Shown one piece after another: positions 16,671 to 26,439 of a stretch of DNA of 64,000 nt. Source of the DNA: Alphaproteobacteria bacterium (GTDB lineage Bacteria; Pseudomonadota; Alphaproteobacteria; Rhizobiales; Beijerinckiaceae); contig VGDT01000008.1 of NCBI GenBank assembly GCA_016869595.1, positions 1-64,000 on the forward strand, written 5' to 3'. Below the pieces are notes generated by a model. It was not told the DNA's origin and searched no databases. It saw only the letters and a program-made list of their open reading frames with translations. Position 1 is the first letter of the stretch. Each line of letters begins with the position of its first letter. A program made the translations under genes and the position numbers.

Positions 16671-19307
16671 TTAACCGAGCGCCCGTGTCGCGATGTCGCG
16701 CAGGTCCGCTGAAAGACTCTCCTGCGCGACGACATGCTTAAGCCGAGCCTCAATGAGATCGCGTCGTCGTGGCTCCATCGTGCGCCACGAACGCAGCGCG
16801 GAGAGGAGCCGCGCGGAGAGCTGCGGATTCTTCGGATCGACGTCGAGAACGACGCTCGTCAGCAAATCATACCCCGACCCATCGAGCGCATGAAAGCGGG
16901 TGAGATTGCCGTTCGCGAAGGCGCCGATCAAGGCGCGGACGCGGTTGGGATTGGCCATCGAAAATTCCCGATGCGTCATCAGGCCCAACACGCGCTGTGT
17001 CGTCGCTTCTTCCGGAATCATCGCCTGCAGCGAGAACCATTTGTCGATGACGAGCGCGTCTCCGGCGTATTGCGCATAGAAACGGGCGAAGGCCTCCTCA
17101 CGCGCATGGCCGCCAAGAAGCGCCAATGTCGCGAGCGCCGCGAGCTTGTCGGTCATATTGCCTGCAGTCTCGAACTGCGCCATCGCGAGCGAGCGCCCGC
17201 GTTCAGGGTCGCCTGCGGCCAGGAGGTCGAGCGCCACATTGCGCAGGGCGCGCCGCCCCGCGCTCGCAGCGTCAGGGGTATACGCGCCGACGTCCGAAAA
17301 GCGCGCGTAGATCTCGTCGAGCTCTGAACGAAGCGCCGCGCCGATTTCGGCGCGAAGCGCCATGCGCGCGTCAAACAGAACGTCGGGGTCGACGTCGCTT
17401 CCCTTTTCGCGCGCTAGGTCGATTTCAGAGGGCAGCGACAACGCCTGCGCGACAAGCGCCGGATCGGCTTCCGCCTTGGCCAGCAGCAATCGCAGCGCCT
17501 CGCCGAGCCCTTGCGCTTCAAGCGCGCCAGTTTCAAGCCGACTGAAAATCGTGCGCAAGGCGAGGCTTTGCGACGCCTGCCAGCGATTGAACGGATCGTC
17601 GTCGTAGGCGAGCAGGCGCTCGAGGTCCTCGCTCGACGGCGCGGGTTCAATGCGCACGGGCGCAGAAAAGCCGCGCAGAAGCGAAACCACCGGGCGCGAA
17701 GGGATTTCGCGAAAGCGAATGACGCGTTCGGCGCAATCGAGTTCGACCAAGCCGCGGGCGAGTTCAGACGGCGTGGCGTCATCGCTTACGAGATCGAGCT
17801 TTTGCCCGTTCTCGCCGAAGAGCGCGAGCGTAATCGGAATGACGACAGGCTTTTTGTCGTTTTGACCCGGAGTGACCGCCGTTTCCTGACGGAGTTTCAA
17901 AGCGAATGTTTTAGCGAGTGCATCATAGTCGCCCGACGCCGTCACGACCGGCGTGCCCGCTTGACTGTACCAAAGCGCGAAATGCGTCAGGTCGCGGCCC
18001 GACGCCGCTGCGAAGCAGGAGAGGAAATCTTCGATGGTCGCGGCCGTCCCATCGAAGCGCTCGAAATAGAGATCCATGCCGCGCCGGAAATTATCTTCGC
18101 CAATCAGCGTTCTCAGCATGCGGATGATTTCCGCGCCCTTCTCGTAAACGGTCGCCGTGTAGAAGTTGTTGATCTCGTGATAGACCTCCGGACGCACCGG
18201 ATGCGCAAGCGGACCAGCGTCCTCTGGGAATTGCGCGAGACGAAGGCCTCGCACGTCGCCGATGCGCTCTACGGCGCGCGAACGCATGTCGGCGGAAAAT
18301 TCCTGATCGCGGAAAACTGTCAGCCCTTCCTTGAGGCAAAGCTGGAACCAGTCGCGGCAGGTAATGCGGTTGCCTGTCCAATTGTGGAAATATTCGTGCG
18401 CGATGACGCCTTCGATGCCGGCATAATCGCCGTCGGTCGCGGTGTCGGGAGACGCGAGCACATATTTGTCGTTGAAGATGTTGAGACCCTTATTCTCCAT
18501 CGCGCCCATGTTGAAGTCGGAGACGGCGACGATGTTGAACACGTCGAGATCGTATTCGCGGCCGAATTTCTCTTCGTCCCAGCGCATGGAGCGCTTCAGC
18601 GCGTCCATCGCGTAGCCGGCGCGCGCTTCTTTTCCGTGTTCGACATAGATGGCGAGGTCGACGTTGCGTCCCGACATCGTCGTAAATCTATCGCGCACGA
18701 CGCCCAGATCGCCCCCGACGAGCGCGAAGAGATAAGAGGGCTTGCGGAAAGGATCGCGCCAGACGGCGTAGTGACGGCTTGTTCCAGCGACGTCGCCGTG
18801 TTCCACGGGATTGCCGTTCGACAGCAGGATTGGCGCTTCGCTTTTCTCGGCTTCGATGCGCGTCGTATAGACGCTCAACACGTCTGGCCGGTCGAGAAAA
18901 TAGGTGATGCGGCGAAAACCCTCCGCCTCGCACTGCGTGCAATAGGCGGATCCGGAACGATAGAGGCCGGAAAGCTGCGTATTGCCGCTCGGATTGAGCT
19001 CAGTGTCGATCTCCAGCATGAAAGGCGCGTCAGGGACTTTGGGAAGAGTGAGCCCATCCGGCGTCGCCTCATAATCGCCGGGAGCGAGCGTGACGCCGTC
19101 GAGCTTGACGCCAAGCAGAGTGAGATCGTCGCCATCGAGCGCGAGCGGCGCTCCGGGATCGCCTGCCGGATTGCGGCGCAGCGCCAGCCGCGCGACGACG
19201 CGGGTTTTGGTCGGATGCAGGTTGAAGTCGAGTTCGACCGAATCGATCGCGAAATCGGCAGGACGGTAATCGACAAGCCGGATGGCGGCGGTCGAAGGGT
19301 GACGCAT
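16671..19307 (-). CDS. pepN: Aminopeptidase N (M1 family)
   Basis: An 878-aa zinc aminopeptidase, close to the 870 aa of the E. coli enzyme. The exopeptidase motif GAMEN is near residue 266 and the zinc site HEYFHNWTGNRITCRDWF near residue 303 (HExxH with the distal Glu in LKEGLTVFRDQEF). The C-terminal helical domain is complete. I chose ATG at 19307 because GAGGA precedes it and MRHPSTAAIRLVDYRP is the family N-terminus; the open frame extends upstream without homology. It lies 123 bases upstream of the PAS kinase on the same strand and may be cotranscribed with it. Confidence 0.95.
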   Translation of the reverse strand: MRHPSTAAIRLVDYRPADFAIDSVELDFNLHPTKTRVVARLALRRNPAGDPGAPLALDGDDLTLLGVKLDGVTLAPGDYEATPDGLTLPKVPDAPFMLEIDTELNPSGNTQLSGLYRSGSAYCTQCEAEGFRRITYFLDRPDVLSVYTTRIEAEKSEAPILLSNGNPVEHGDVAGTSRHYAVWRDPFRKPSYLFALVGGDLGVVRDRFTTMSGRNVDLAIYVEHGKEARAGYAMDALKRSMRWDEEKFGREYDLDVFNIVAVSDFNMGAMENKGLNIFNDKYVLASPDTATDGDYAGIEGVIAHEYFHNWTGNRITCRDWFQLCLKEGLTVFRDQEFSADMRSRAVERIGDVRGLRLAQFPEDAGPLAHPVRPEVYHEINNFYTATVYEKGAEIIRMLRTLIGEDNFRRGMDLYFERFDGTAATIEDFLSCFAAASGRDLTHFALWYSQAGTPVVTASGDYDALAKTFALKLRQETAVTPGQNDKKPVVIPITLALFGENGQKLDLVSDDATPSELARGLVELDCAERVIRFREIPSRPVVSLLRGFSAPVRIEPAPSSEDLERLLAYDDDPFNRWQASQSLALRTIFSRLETGALEAQGLGEALRLLLAKAEADPALVAQALSLPSEIDLAREKGSDVDPDVLFDARMALRAEIGAALRSELDEIYARFSDVGAYTPDAASAGRRALRNVALDLLAAGDPERGRSLAMAQFETAGNMTDKLAALATLALLGGHAREEAFARFYAQYAGDALVIDKWFSLQAMIPEEATTQRVLGLMTHREFSMANPNRVRALIGAFANGNLTRFHALDGSGYDLLTSVVLDVDPKNPQLSARLLSALRSWRTMEPRRRDLIEARLKHVVAQESLSADLRDIATRALG

Positions 19308-19600
19308 TTCATCCTCAGGGCTAGGGCCATGGTTTCTGGAGGGGATTATAGAACCTGCGTCGTCATTTGCGACCGCAAGAGAGCCAAAGCGGACCCGCGC
19401 CGCTGGTTTTTCTGGAAAAACTCCGGCAAGAGGCTGAAATGCCTTGAGCCGGTCGCCGCGTCCGGGCAAAATCAGCGCCGTCACGGCGCGGGAAATTTGG
19501 CGTCCTTCGCGCGCCATGCCGGCGCGCCAGCTTCGCCTCTGGAATGATGCCGCTGGCCCGAACGCCAGAGGCGGACTGACGGCTTACAAAGCGAAGGTTC
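19308..19600. other. Divergent intergenic region pepN / RND pump
   Basis: This stretch separates the divergent pepN and efflux operon and should hold both promoters. I see no convincing -35/-10 pair, operator or RNA gene, and no regulator gene is next to the pump. Confidence 0.4.
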
Positions 19601-20758
19601 ATGATCGATCACATTCGGCGAGCGTTTGCTCCTTTCCTTCGCCTTATTGCTCTTGGCGGCCTTCTGACTTTTGGCGCTTCAACTGGACAGAGCGCGCCTG
19701 TCGAAAATCAGAACATCCCCCAGCCGACCCTCGTGAAGATCACCGAGGATCAGATGCGCGTCGCGGGCATTGAAACTCAGCCGGTCGAATCAGAGTCGGG
19801 CTCGGGCGAGCTTGTCGTGCCTGGCGTCGTCGCCGTGCCGCCGCAGCAACTGCGCATTGTCGCTACGCCTGCCGCCGGCCTCGTCGAGACGTTGCTTGTC
19901 GCTGTCGACGAGGACGTCAAGCAGGGCGCGCCGATCGCCACATTGAAGTCCTCGGAGCTGGTCGAGGCGCAGCGCGCTTTCCTGCATGCGGTCTCAGACG
20001 CGAACCTCGCGGCGGAGAAGCTGCGGCGCGACGAACAATTGTTCAAGGAGCATATCATCGCCGAACGGCGATTGATCGTGACGCGGGCCGAAGCGACTCA
20101 GGCGCGCTCGGCGCTCGAGGAGCGACGGCAAATTCTCACGCTCGCCGGAATGACTGACCAGGAGATCGAGACGCTTCAGCGCGATCGCAAGCTCGCAAGC
20201 TCTCTTGTCGTGCGCGCGCCGATCGCCGGAACCATTCTCCAGCGCCACGGAACGACGGGCGAGCGCGTGCAGGCCTCGGCGCCCCTCGTCACCATTGCCC
20301 GGCTCGACCCCATCTGGGTCAATCTGCAAGTGCCTCTGGGCCGCGCCGCAGCCCTTGACAACGTCAACCGCGTGCATTTGCCTTCGGCGGGGATTGACGG
20401 CAGGCTTATTCGCATCGGCCGCACCGTCGATGCGGCGACGCAATCCGTAACGGCCGTGGCCGAGTTCCGCCCAGGCCGGAGTTCGCTACGTCCCGGCCAG
20501 GCGGTGCAGGCGATCATGCGTCTTTCAGGCTCTAACGGAGCGATGCAGTGGCGGGTTTCCGCTGACGCGCTCGTGAACTTTAAAAACCATAATTGGGTGT
20601 TCGTGCGCGCGCCCGAAGGCTTTATCGCGACCCCGGTGACGCTACTTTCCGAAACGCCGCAGTATGCCTCGGTCCAAGGCGCGCTCAAAGCCGGCGAGCG
20701 CGTCGCGACGCGTGGCCTTTTGACTTTGCTCGCGGAACTCGCCGAAGGCGAGAGGTGA
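19601..20758 (+). CDS. RND efflux periplasmic adaptor (membrane fusion protein)
   Basis: A 385-aa HlyD/CusB-like adaptor. It has an N-terminal signal segment (residues about 1-30). A lipoyl-like half (VVPGVVAVPPQQLRIVATPAAGLVE) is followed by a helical hairpin (about 125-195), the second lipoyl half (SSLVVRAPIAGTILQRHGTTGERV), and beta-barrel and membrane-proximal domains. It links the inner-membrane pump to the outer-membrane channel. No metal-binding N-terminal Met/His cluster of the CusB type is visible, so the substrate is uncertain. First gene of a three-gene operon. Confidence 0.9.
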   Translation: MIDHIRRAFAPFLRLIALGGLLTFGASTGQSAPVENQNIPQPTLVKITEDQMRVAGIETQPVESESGSGELVVPGVVAVPPQQLRIVATPAAGLVETLLVAVDEDVKQGAPIATLKSSELVEAQRAFLHAVSDANLAAEKLRRDEQLFKEHIIAERRLIVTRAEATQARSALEERRQILTLAGMTDQEIETLQRDRKLASSLVVRAPIAGTILQRHGTTGERVQASAPLVTIARLDPIWVNLQVPLGRAAALDNVNRVHLPSAGIDGRLIRIGRTVDAATQSVTAVAEFRPGRSSLRPGQAVQAIMRLSGSNGAMQWRVSADALVNFKNHNWVFVRAPEGFIATPVTLLSETPQYASVQGALKAGERVATRGLLTLLAELAEGER

Positions 20759-20767
20759 CGGAAAGCG

Positions 20768-23700
20768 ATGCTTGAAAGGCTGATCCGTTTCGCGCTTCAG
20801 CAGCGACTGCTCGTCGTTCTCGGCGCGCTCGGCCTCGCCGCCTGGGGCGCGGTCAGCTATTTCAAACTGCCGATTGACGCTTTTCCGGACGTCGCCCCGG
20901 TGCAAGTGCTGGTCGCCATGCGCGCGCCGGGCTTGACTCCTGAGGAGCTGGAGACGCGCGTCACCGTTCCGATCGAGGTCGCGGCGAAGGGCATTCCCAA
21001 TCTCGTTCGGATGCGCTCAACGACGCGTTATTCAGTGACGCTGATCACCTTCGAGTTTTCGGAAGGAACGGATATCTATTGGGCGCGCGCCCAGGTGAAC
21101 GAGCGTCTGGCGCAGGCGCAAAATCAGTTGCCGGCGGGCGTGTCCGGCGGTCTCGCGCCGATCGTCACGCCGCTTGGCGAAATGCTGATGTTCACCATCG
21201 TCGGCGGCGACCTTACGCCCACCGAGCAACGCTCGCTGCTCGACTGGACGATACGCCCCGCCATCCGAGGACTGCCGGGCGTCGCCGACGTAAATGTGCT
21301 CGGCGGTTTCGTGCGCACGTTCGAAGTCGCGCCGTCGCCTTCCGCCATGGCGTCCCGCGGCGTCACCGTGGAGATGCTGCAATCGGCGCTCTCCAACAAC
21401 AACAAGAACGACGGCGCGGGACGCGTGCGCGACGGCGAAGAGGCTTTGCTGGTGCGCGCGGAAGGCCGCCTGCGATCGCTTGAGGATATTCGCTCCGTCG
21501 TCATCGCCGCGCGAGACACGGGCATCGTTCGCGTCGGCGACGTCGCCGAGGTGCGCAATGGCGCGCTTCCGCGCAATGGCGTCGTCGTGCGCAACGGCGA
21601 GGGCGAGGCGGTGTGGGGCCTTGTTCTCGGCCTGCGCGGCGCGGACGCGCGAATGGTGGTCGATGGCGTCAAGGAGCGCCTTACCGAAATCGAATGGACT
21701 CTGCCGAACGGCGCCAGGATCGAAATCTTCTACGATCGCAGCGAATTGATCGGCCAAGCGGTCTGGACCGTGCAAAAAGTGCTGATCGAGGCGATCGTTC
21801 TCGTCGTCATCCTGCTTGTCTTGTTCCTTGGGAACCTTCGGGCCGCGATTGTCGTATCGCTCATTTTGCCGCTCGCCGCGCTCTCGACATTCGGCATCAT
21901 GCGCTGGTGGGGCCTCTCGGCGAACATCATGTCGCTCGGCGGCCTCGCAATCGCCATCGGACTTTTGGTCGATTGCGCCGTCGTGGTCGTCGAAAACGTC
22001 GAACATCGGATGGCGAATGCGCATGACGTCAGCCTCTCCGACCGCCTTTTCATGACGCTTGAAGCAACTCGAGAAGTCGCCGTTCCGCTGACGTCCGGCG
22101 TCGTCATCATCGTCACCGTCTTTTTGCCCCTACTGTCTCTCGAAGGGCTTGAGGGTCGTCTGTTCGCGCCGGTGGCGCTGACCATCGCCTTTGCGCTTGG
22201 TTCGGCCCTCCTATTGTCGCTCACCGTCGTGCCGGCGCTCAGCGCAACTTTGTTAAAGCCGGGTCATTCCGACGAGCCGTGGCTCGTTCGCAGGATCGGC
22301 GCAGTTTATGAGCCTTTGCTCAGGCGCTCGCTCGACAAGCCATTGCTCGTCGGCGCCGCAGCTCTCATCGGCCTCATCGTCGCCTTCACCGCCTACGCGC
22401 GCATTGGCCAGACCTTCATGCCGGTGATGAACGAGGGCACGCCCGTCATCACGATTCGCAAGCATCCATCGATCAGCGTCAATGTGGCTGCGGAAACCGA
22501 CATGCGCATTCAGCGCGCGATTATGGAGCGCGTGCCGGAAGTCAAAGGAATGATGGCGCGCGCCGGCGCCGACGAGCTTGGCATCGATCCCGTCGGCCTT
22601 AACGAGACCGACAATTTCCTCCTGCTGGCGCCGCAAAGCGAGTGGCGCAACAAGGATATCGACTGGCTGATGGGCGAAATTCGCGCTGTGCTCGACGGCA
22701 TGCCCGGGATTTCCTACGCCTTTTCGCAGCCGATCGACATGCGCGTGCAGGAGATGATCATCGGCGCGCGCGGGGACGTCGTGATCAAAATTTTCGGCGA
22801 CGACATCGATGAACTTAACCGCTTGACCCGCGAGGTCGCGGCGACGCTGCGTAAAATCAGGGGCGCGCGCGACGTTTTTGGGCTCCAAAACGACGGCATG
22901 CGCTATCTGACGGCGCGCGTCGACCGACTCGCGGCCGGACGCTTCGGACTCAACGCGGGCGAAATCCAGGACGCGCTGCGCGTCTGGGTCGACGGTCAGC
23001 CGGTCGGCATCGTCCTTGAAGGGCCGATCCGCACGCCGCTCGTCATACGCGGCTCCGAGATCTCACGCCGCTCATCGGTGGACTTCGCACGTCTGCCGAT
23101 GGTTTCTTCCGAAGGCAAGGTCGTCGAGTTGTCGCAGCTTGCCGACGTGCGCGTGGAGAACGGTCCCATTCAGGTGGTCCGCGAGGACGGTCGTCGCTTC
23201 GCCACAGTTCTCGCCAACGTCTCTGGGCGCGACCTCGTCGGTTTCGTCGACGAAGCAAAAAAAGCCGTCGCGAAAAACGTGAAGACGCCGCCGGGATATC
23301 GTTATCAATGGGGCGGGCAATTCGAAAACCAACAGCGCGCTTCGGCGCGATTGGCGATTGTCGTGCCGATCGCGATGGCGCTGATCTTTTTGTTGCTTTA
23401 TGTGACGTTCAACTCGGTCCTGCAGGCGACGCTGGTGTTCTGCAACGTGCCCTTTGCCGCGATTGGAGGAATCCTAGGCCTCTGGCTTTCCGGAGAATTC
23501 ATCTCGGTGCCATCGTCGGTCGGATTTATTGCCCTTATCGGAATCGCGGTTCTCAACGGCGTCGTCCTTATTTCGTACATCAACAAGCTCGTCTCAGAGG
23601 GCGCGCGCAGCACGCGCGAAGCGGTGTTAGAGGGCGCGCGCCGGCGTATGCGGCCGGTTTTGCTCACCGCCACCATCGCGGCCTTCGGGTTGATTCCATT

Positions 23701-23914
23701 CCTCTTTGCCCATGGGCCGGGCGCCGAGATTCAGCGTCCGCTCGCCGTCGTCGTCATTGGCGGGCTCATATCCGCCACAGTTCTGACGCTTATTCTGCTG
23801 CCAATTCTCTACGATCGCACAGCTAATCTCGGCATGGTCATTCGCCAGAAGTTCAGCGCGCGCGCAATGCGCCGGGCCGCGGCGATGCGCCAGCGCGAGG
23901 ACGCTCGCGCATGA
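20768..23914 (+). CDS. RND efflux permease, CusA/CzcA family
   Basis: A 1048-aa proton-driven pump with 12 membrane helices and two large periplasmic loops. The fourth helix reads GLAIAIGLLVDCAVVVVENVEH, with the essential Asp near residue 402 and Glu seven residues later. It lacks the additional Asp seen in CzcA (DFGLIVD) and so resembles the CusA class. However, two of the three CusA substrate methionines appear absent: NEGTPVITIRKHP where CusA has Met573, and PVGLNETDN where it has Met623. Heavy metal versus other substrate is therefore open. The gene follows the adaptor by 9 bases and overlaps the TolC gene by ATGA. Confidence 0.88.
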   Translation: MLERLIRFALQQRLLVVLGALGLAAWGAVSYFKLPIDAFPDVAPVQVLVAMRAPGLTPEELETRVTVPIEVAAKGIPNLVRMRSTTRYSVTLITFEFSEGTDIYWARAQVNERLAQAQNQLPAGVSGGLAPIVTPLGEMLMFTIVGGDLTPTEQRSLLDWTIRPAIRGLPGVADVNVLGGFVRTFEVAPSPSAMASRGVTVEMLQSALSNNNKNDGAGRVRDGEEALLVRAEGRLRSLEDIRSVVIAARDTGIVRVGDVAEVRNGALPRNGVVVRNGEGEAVWGLVLGLRGADARMVVDGVKERLTEIEWTLPNGARIEIFYDRSELIGQAVWTVQKVLIEAIVLVVILLVLFLGNLRAAIVVSLILPLAALSTFGIMRWWGLSANIMSLGGLAIAIGLLVDCAVVVVENVEHRMANAHDVSLSDRLFMTLEATREVAVPLTSGVVIIVTVFLPLLSLEGLEGRLFAPVALTIAFALGSALLLSLTVVPALSATLLKPGHSDEPWLVRRIGAVYEPLLRRSLDKPLLVGAAALIGLIVAFTAYARIGQTFMPVMNEGTPVITIRKHPSISVNVAAETDMRIQRAIMERVPEVKGMMARAGADELGIDPVGLNETDNFLLLAPQSEWRNKDIDWLMGEIRAVLDGMPGISYAFSQPIDMRVQEMIIGARGDVVIKIFGDDIDELNRLTREVAATLRKIRGARDVFGLQNDGMRYLTARVDRLAAGRFGLNAGEIQDALRVWVDGQPVGIVLEGPIRTPLVIRGSEISRRSSVDFARLPMVSSEGKVVELSQLADVRVENGPIQVVREDGRRFATVLANVSGRDLVGFVDEAKKAVAKNVKTPPGYRYQWGGQFENQQRASARLAIVVPIAMALIFLLLYVTFNSVLQATLVFCNVPFAAIGGILGLWLSGEFISVPSSVGFIALIGIAVLNGVVLISYINKLVSEGARSTREAVLEGARRRMRPVLLTATIAAFGLIPFLFAHGPGAEIQRPLAVVVIGGLISATVLTLILLPILYDRTANLGMVIRQKFSARAMRRAAAMRQREDARA

Positions 23915-25245
23915 GGCCGAGCGCGGTTCTCGCTGCATTTTCCATGTTTGCGTTCGCTTTTCCTTTCGAGGCGAGCGTCTCCGCGCAGGAGCAGAGCGAG
24001 CAGGCGGAAACGCAGATCAAAGCCTCGGTAAAAACGAAGCCGAAGAAAACGCCTGCGCGGGCGGCGCCCAGGCCAACAGGAGGCGTGCTGGCGAAACATC
24101 TCGAACAGGCAGTCTCCATCGATGCGCAGAGCCGGTCGCTCGAGGCGCAGTTTCGTGCGATCTCAGCGCGCTACGCCACGGCCAATTCGCTGACGCCGGG
24201 CTCGCCTTATGTCTCGGCCCTTCAGCGTAACAACACCAGCGGCAATTACCGCAATTTCAACGAAACCGAAATCGAAGCAGGCGTGCCCTTGTGGCTGCCC
24301 GGGCAACGGGACGCCTTTGAGGGGACGGTCTCGACCGGACTCTTCGAAGTTGAAGAGAAGTTGGCGCTCCGCAGGCTCGAAGTCGCTGGCGCGTTGCGCG
24401 ACGCGTGGTGGATCGCGCAGCGCGCGGTTCGCGATGTGTCGGTGGCGCGCTCGCGCGTCGAAACGGCGCGCGACATCGGCGCCGACATGACCCGCCGAGT
24501 CGAACTTGGCGAGGCGGCGCAAACCGACGGGCTGCTCGCAAAGAACGAAACGCTCGCCGCGGAGACCGAGCTGGCGCAGACCGAAGGCGCCGTGAAGGTG
24601 GCGCGCATCAACTACATGGCCTTGACCGGCGGCGCCCCGCCGGACGGGGCGCTCGAGTCGGTGCGGCCCCCCACCGATATTGAGGATCATCCGGCGCTAC
24701 GCGCGCCACGCGCCGCGCTCGAGCGTGCGCATGCACAAGCGCAGCTTGTTGACGCCACGCCGATCGACAGTCCGGAGATCGGCGTCTTTGGCCGGCAGGA
24801 ACATAATCGACAATATTCGACCGATCCCTACCAGCAGATCTCGGATCAACGTACTGATTCGACGACGATCGGCGTGCGGCTAAGGATCCCGCTCCCGACC
24901 CTCGGGCGCAACGAACCGCGACGCGCCGAGGCGCTCGCCGAGATGGACCGCGCGACAGCCGAATACGAACGCGCGAAGCGAATGGTATTGGCGGAGATAA
25001 AGGCGGCGCGCGAAGCGCTGGCGGCGGCGCAGCGCGCAGCGAAACTCGCCGACAATCGTCTTGCCGTCGCGAATGATCAGTTTGAATTGTCGCGAAAGGC
25101 GTTCAAGCTCGGCGAGCTCAGCGCGTTCGATCTTTATCGTGTGCGTCAGATCCAGCTTGACGCCCAGCGCATGCAGGCGAATGCGGCAATCGCTGTCGGC
25201 ATCGCAATCTCGCGAGTTAATCAAGCTCAGGGATGCGCGCCATAG
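23911..25245 (+). CDS. TolC-family outer membrane channel
   Basis: A 444-aa outer membrane factor with signal peptide (about 1-25), a Lys/Pro-rich linker, and two OEP repeats. The equatorial segment contains NETEIEAGVPLWLPGQRDAF and, in the second repeat, GVRLRIPLPTLGRNEPRRAEA. It completes the tripartite pump. Its ATG overlaps the permease stop (ATGA). The TAG stop is also the first three bases of a 118-bp repeat. Confidence 0.9.
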   Translation: MRPSAVLAAFSMFAFAFPFEASVSAQEQSEQAETQIKASVKTKPKKTPARAAPRPTGGVLAKHLEQAVSIDAQSRSLEAQFRAISARYATANSLTPGSPYVSALQRNNTSGNYRNFNETEIEAGVPLWLPGQRDAFEGTVSTGLFEVEEKLALRRLEVAGALRDAWWIAQRAVRDVSVARSRVETARDIGADMTRRVELGEAAQTDGLLAKNETLAAETELAQTEGAVKVARINYMALTGGAPPDGALESVRPPTDIEDHPALRAPRAALERAHAQAQLVDATPIDSPEIGVFGRQEHNRQYSTDPYQQISDQRTDSTTIGVRLRIPLPTLGRNEPRRAEALAEMDRATAEYERAKRMVLAEIKAAREALAAAQRAAKLADNRLAVANDQFELSRKAFKLGELSAFDLYRVRQIQLDAQRMQANAAIAVGIAISRVNQAQGCAP

Positions 25246-25360
25246 AGCGCGGCTCGCGAAAAAGTGGAGCCCGGTTTTTCGCTTGAGGCGCGCTCTGAGC
25301 TTTTGGAGTCGATCGCGTTGTCTGCATTTGGGCGATTATGCCCAAATGCAGCGTGATCTA
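25243..25360. repeat. 118-bp structured intergenic repeat, copy 1
   Basis: It aligns without gaps to 49733-49850; by eye about 103 of 118 positions agree. It contains GCGAAAAA...TTTTTCGC (8-bp stem) and CTGCATTTGGGC...GCCCAAATGCAG (12-bp stem). It starts exactly at the TAG of the TolC gene. Elements of this look (RIME-like) are dispersed in Hyphomicrobiales genomes. Confidence 0.9.
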
Positions 25361-25382
25361 GCGATCGGCGCGGCGCGCCATT

Positions 25383-26264
25383 TTATGGACATTTGTGGAT
25401 AAAATCGGCGATCCGTGAAATCGTCGGCTGATCCAAGAGCAACGGCGCATGGCCCTGGCCATCGACTAAGGCCTGCTCCAGACGAGGCGCGCGTCGCGCC
25501 ATCTCGTCGAAAACCTCTGGCGAGAGAATATCCGAATTCGAGCCGCGGATGGCGAGAATGGGAACATGCGACAACGCGTCGAAGTCGTCCCAATGTTCTT
25601 CTGGCGTGACGTCAGGTTTTACGCCGTCGAGCGTGTGCGACAATTCCGGATCATAGCGCAGCAGCACCTTGCCGTCCTTCTCGACGAAGGTGAGGCGCGC
25701 ATACTCCTCCCACTCCTTGGCCGAGACGCCGGAAAAATCGACGCCGGCGGTCATTCGCATCAAGGCGATCGCCTCGCGCATGGAGGGGATCGGCGGCAAC
25801 CTGCCGACATAGCGCTTGATGCGAAGCAAGCCGGCATGTTCGATCTTCGGTCCGATGTCGTTGAGCACGGCGCCGCGCACGACGTTCGGCCGCCGCGCCG
25901 CAATGCGCATTGTGTGAAGACCGCCGCGTGAGGTGCCAATGAACACTGCTTGCTCGACGCCGGCGTCGGAAAGCTGAGCCGCGATGTCGTCCTGCTCGAC
26001 GTCGAAGTCATAGCGCCGCGAATCCTGATCCCAATCGGATCGGCCGCGCCCACGGTAGTCGAGAGCCAGCACGCGTCGGCCGTCGGCTTGCAGCGCTCTG
26101 GCGATGCGGTCGAAATCGTCGGCCGAGCGGGCCAATCCCGGTAGACAAACGACGGGCAGCAATCCTCTCTCGCCGTCCGCTGGCGCGGGATAGTCGAAAT
26201 AGTGCAAGCGCAGGCCATCGGCAGCGCGGATAAAGCGGCTAATCGGCTCTTGCGCAGACGCCAT
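25383..26264 (-). CDS. Alpha/beta hydrolase
   Basis: A 293-aa alpha/beta-fold hydrolase. The nucleophile elbow is FIGTSRGGLHT with Ser112; the catalytic His is in GQGHAPLLL near residue 272. The oxyanion segment is VCLPGLARSADDF, and DYRGRGRSDWD follows. The substrate cannot be told from sequence: esterase, epoxide-hydrolase-like and carbon-carbon hydrolases share these motifs. It stands alone on the minus strand, divergent from accA. Confidence 0.88.
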   Translation of the reverse strand: MASAQEPISRFIRAADGLRLHYFDYPAPADGERGLLPVVCLPGLARSADDFDRIARALQADGRRVLALDYRGRGRSDWDQDSRRYDFDVEQDDIAAQLSDAGVEQAVFIGTSRGGLHTMRIAARRPNVVRGAVLNDIGPKIEHAGLLRIKRYVGRLPPIPSMREAIALMRMTAGVDFSGVSAKEWEEYARLTFVEKDGKVLLRYDPELSHTLDGVKPDVTPEEHWDDFDALSHVPILAIRGSNSDILSPEVFDEMARRAPRLEQALVDGQGHAPLLLDQPTISRIADFIHKCP

Positions 26265-26439
26265 GGAGTGACCATTCCTGCATTACGATGCCCGCCCGTT
26301 CGCCCGCGACAGTTACGCCCCCAATCGCGTTCCGCAACTGCGCCGTGGGCGCTCCGGGTTCCTTGACTTAAGGGCTGGTTGCGGCGAGGTTGCGCCCGCC
26401 TGTAAAGGGCCTCTCTCCCTAAGGAAAATCGCCCTCTCA

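Noticed and set aside
17511..19547. 678-codon open frame on the + strand across pepN
   Set aside because: Antisense shadow of pepN; no recognisable domain.
21032..22024. 330-codon open frame on the minus strand inside the RND permease
   Set aside because: Asp/His/Arg-rich shadow without domain signatures.
25243..25360. 118-bp repeat as a simple rho-independent terminator
   Set aside because: The stems are not followed by a proper T-run on the relevant strand, and the gap-free second copy shows it is a dispersed element.
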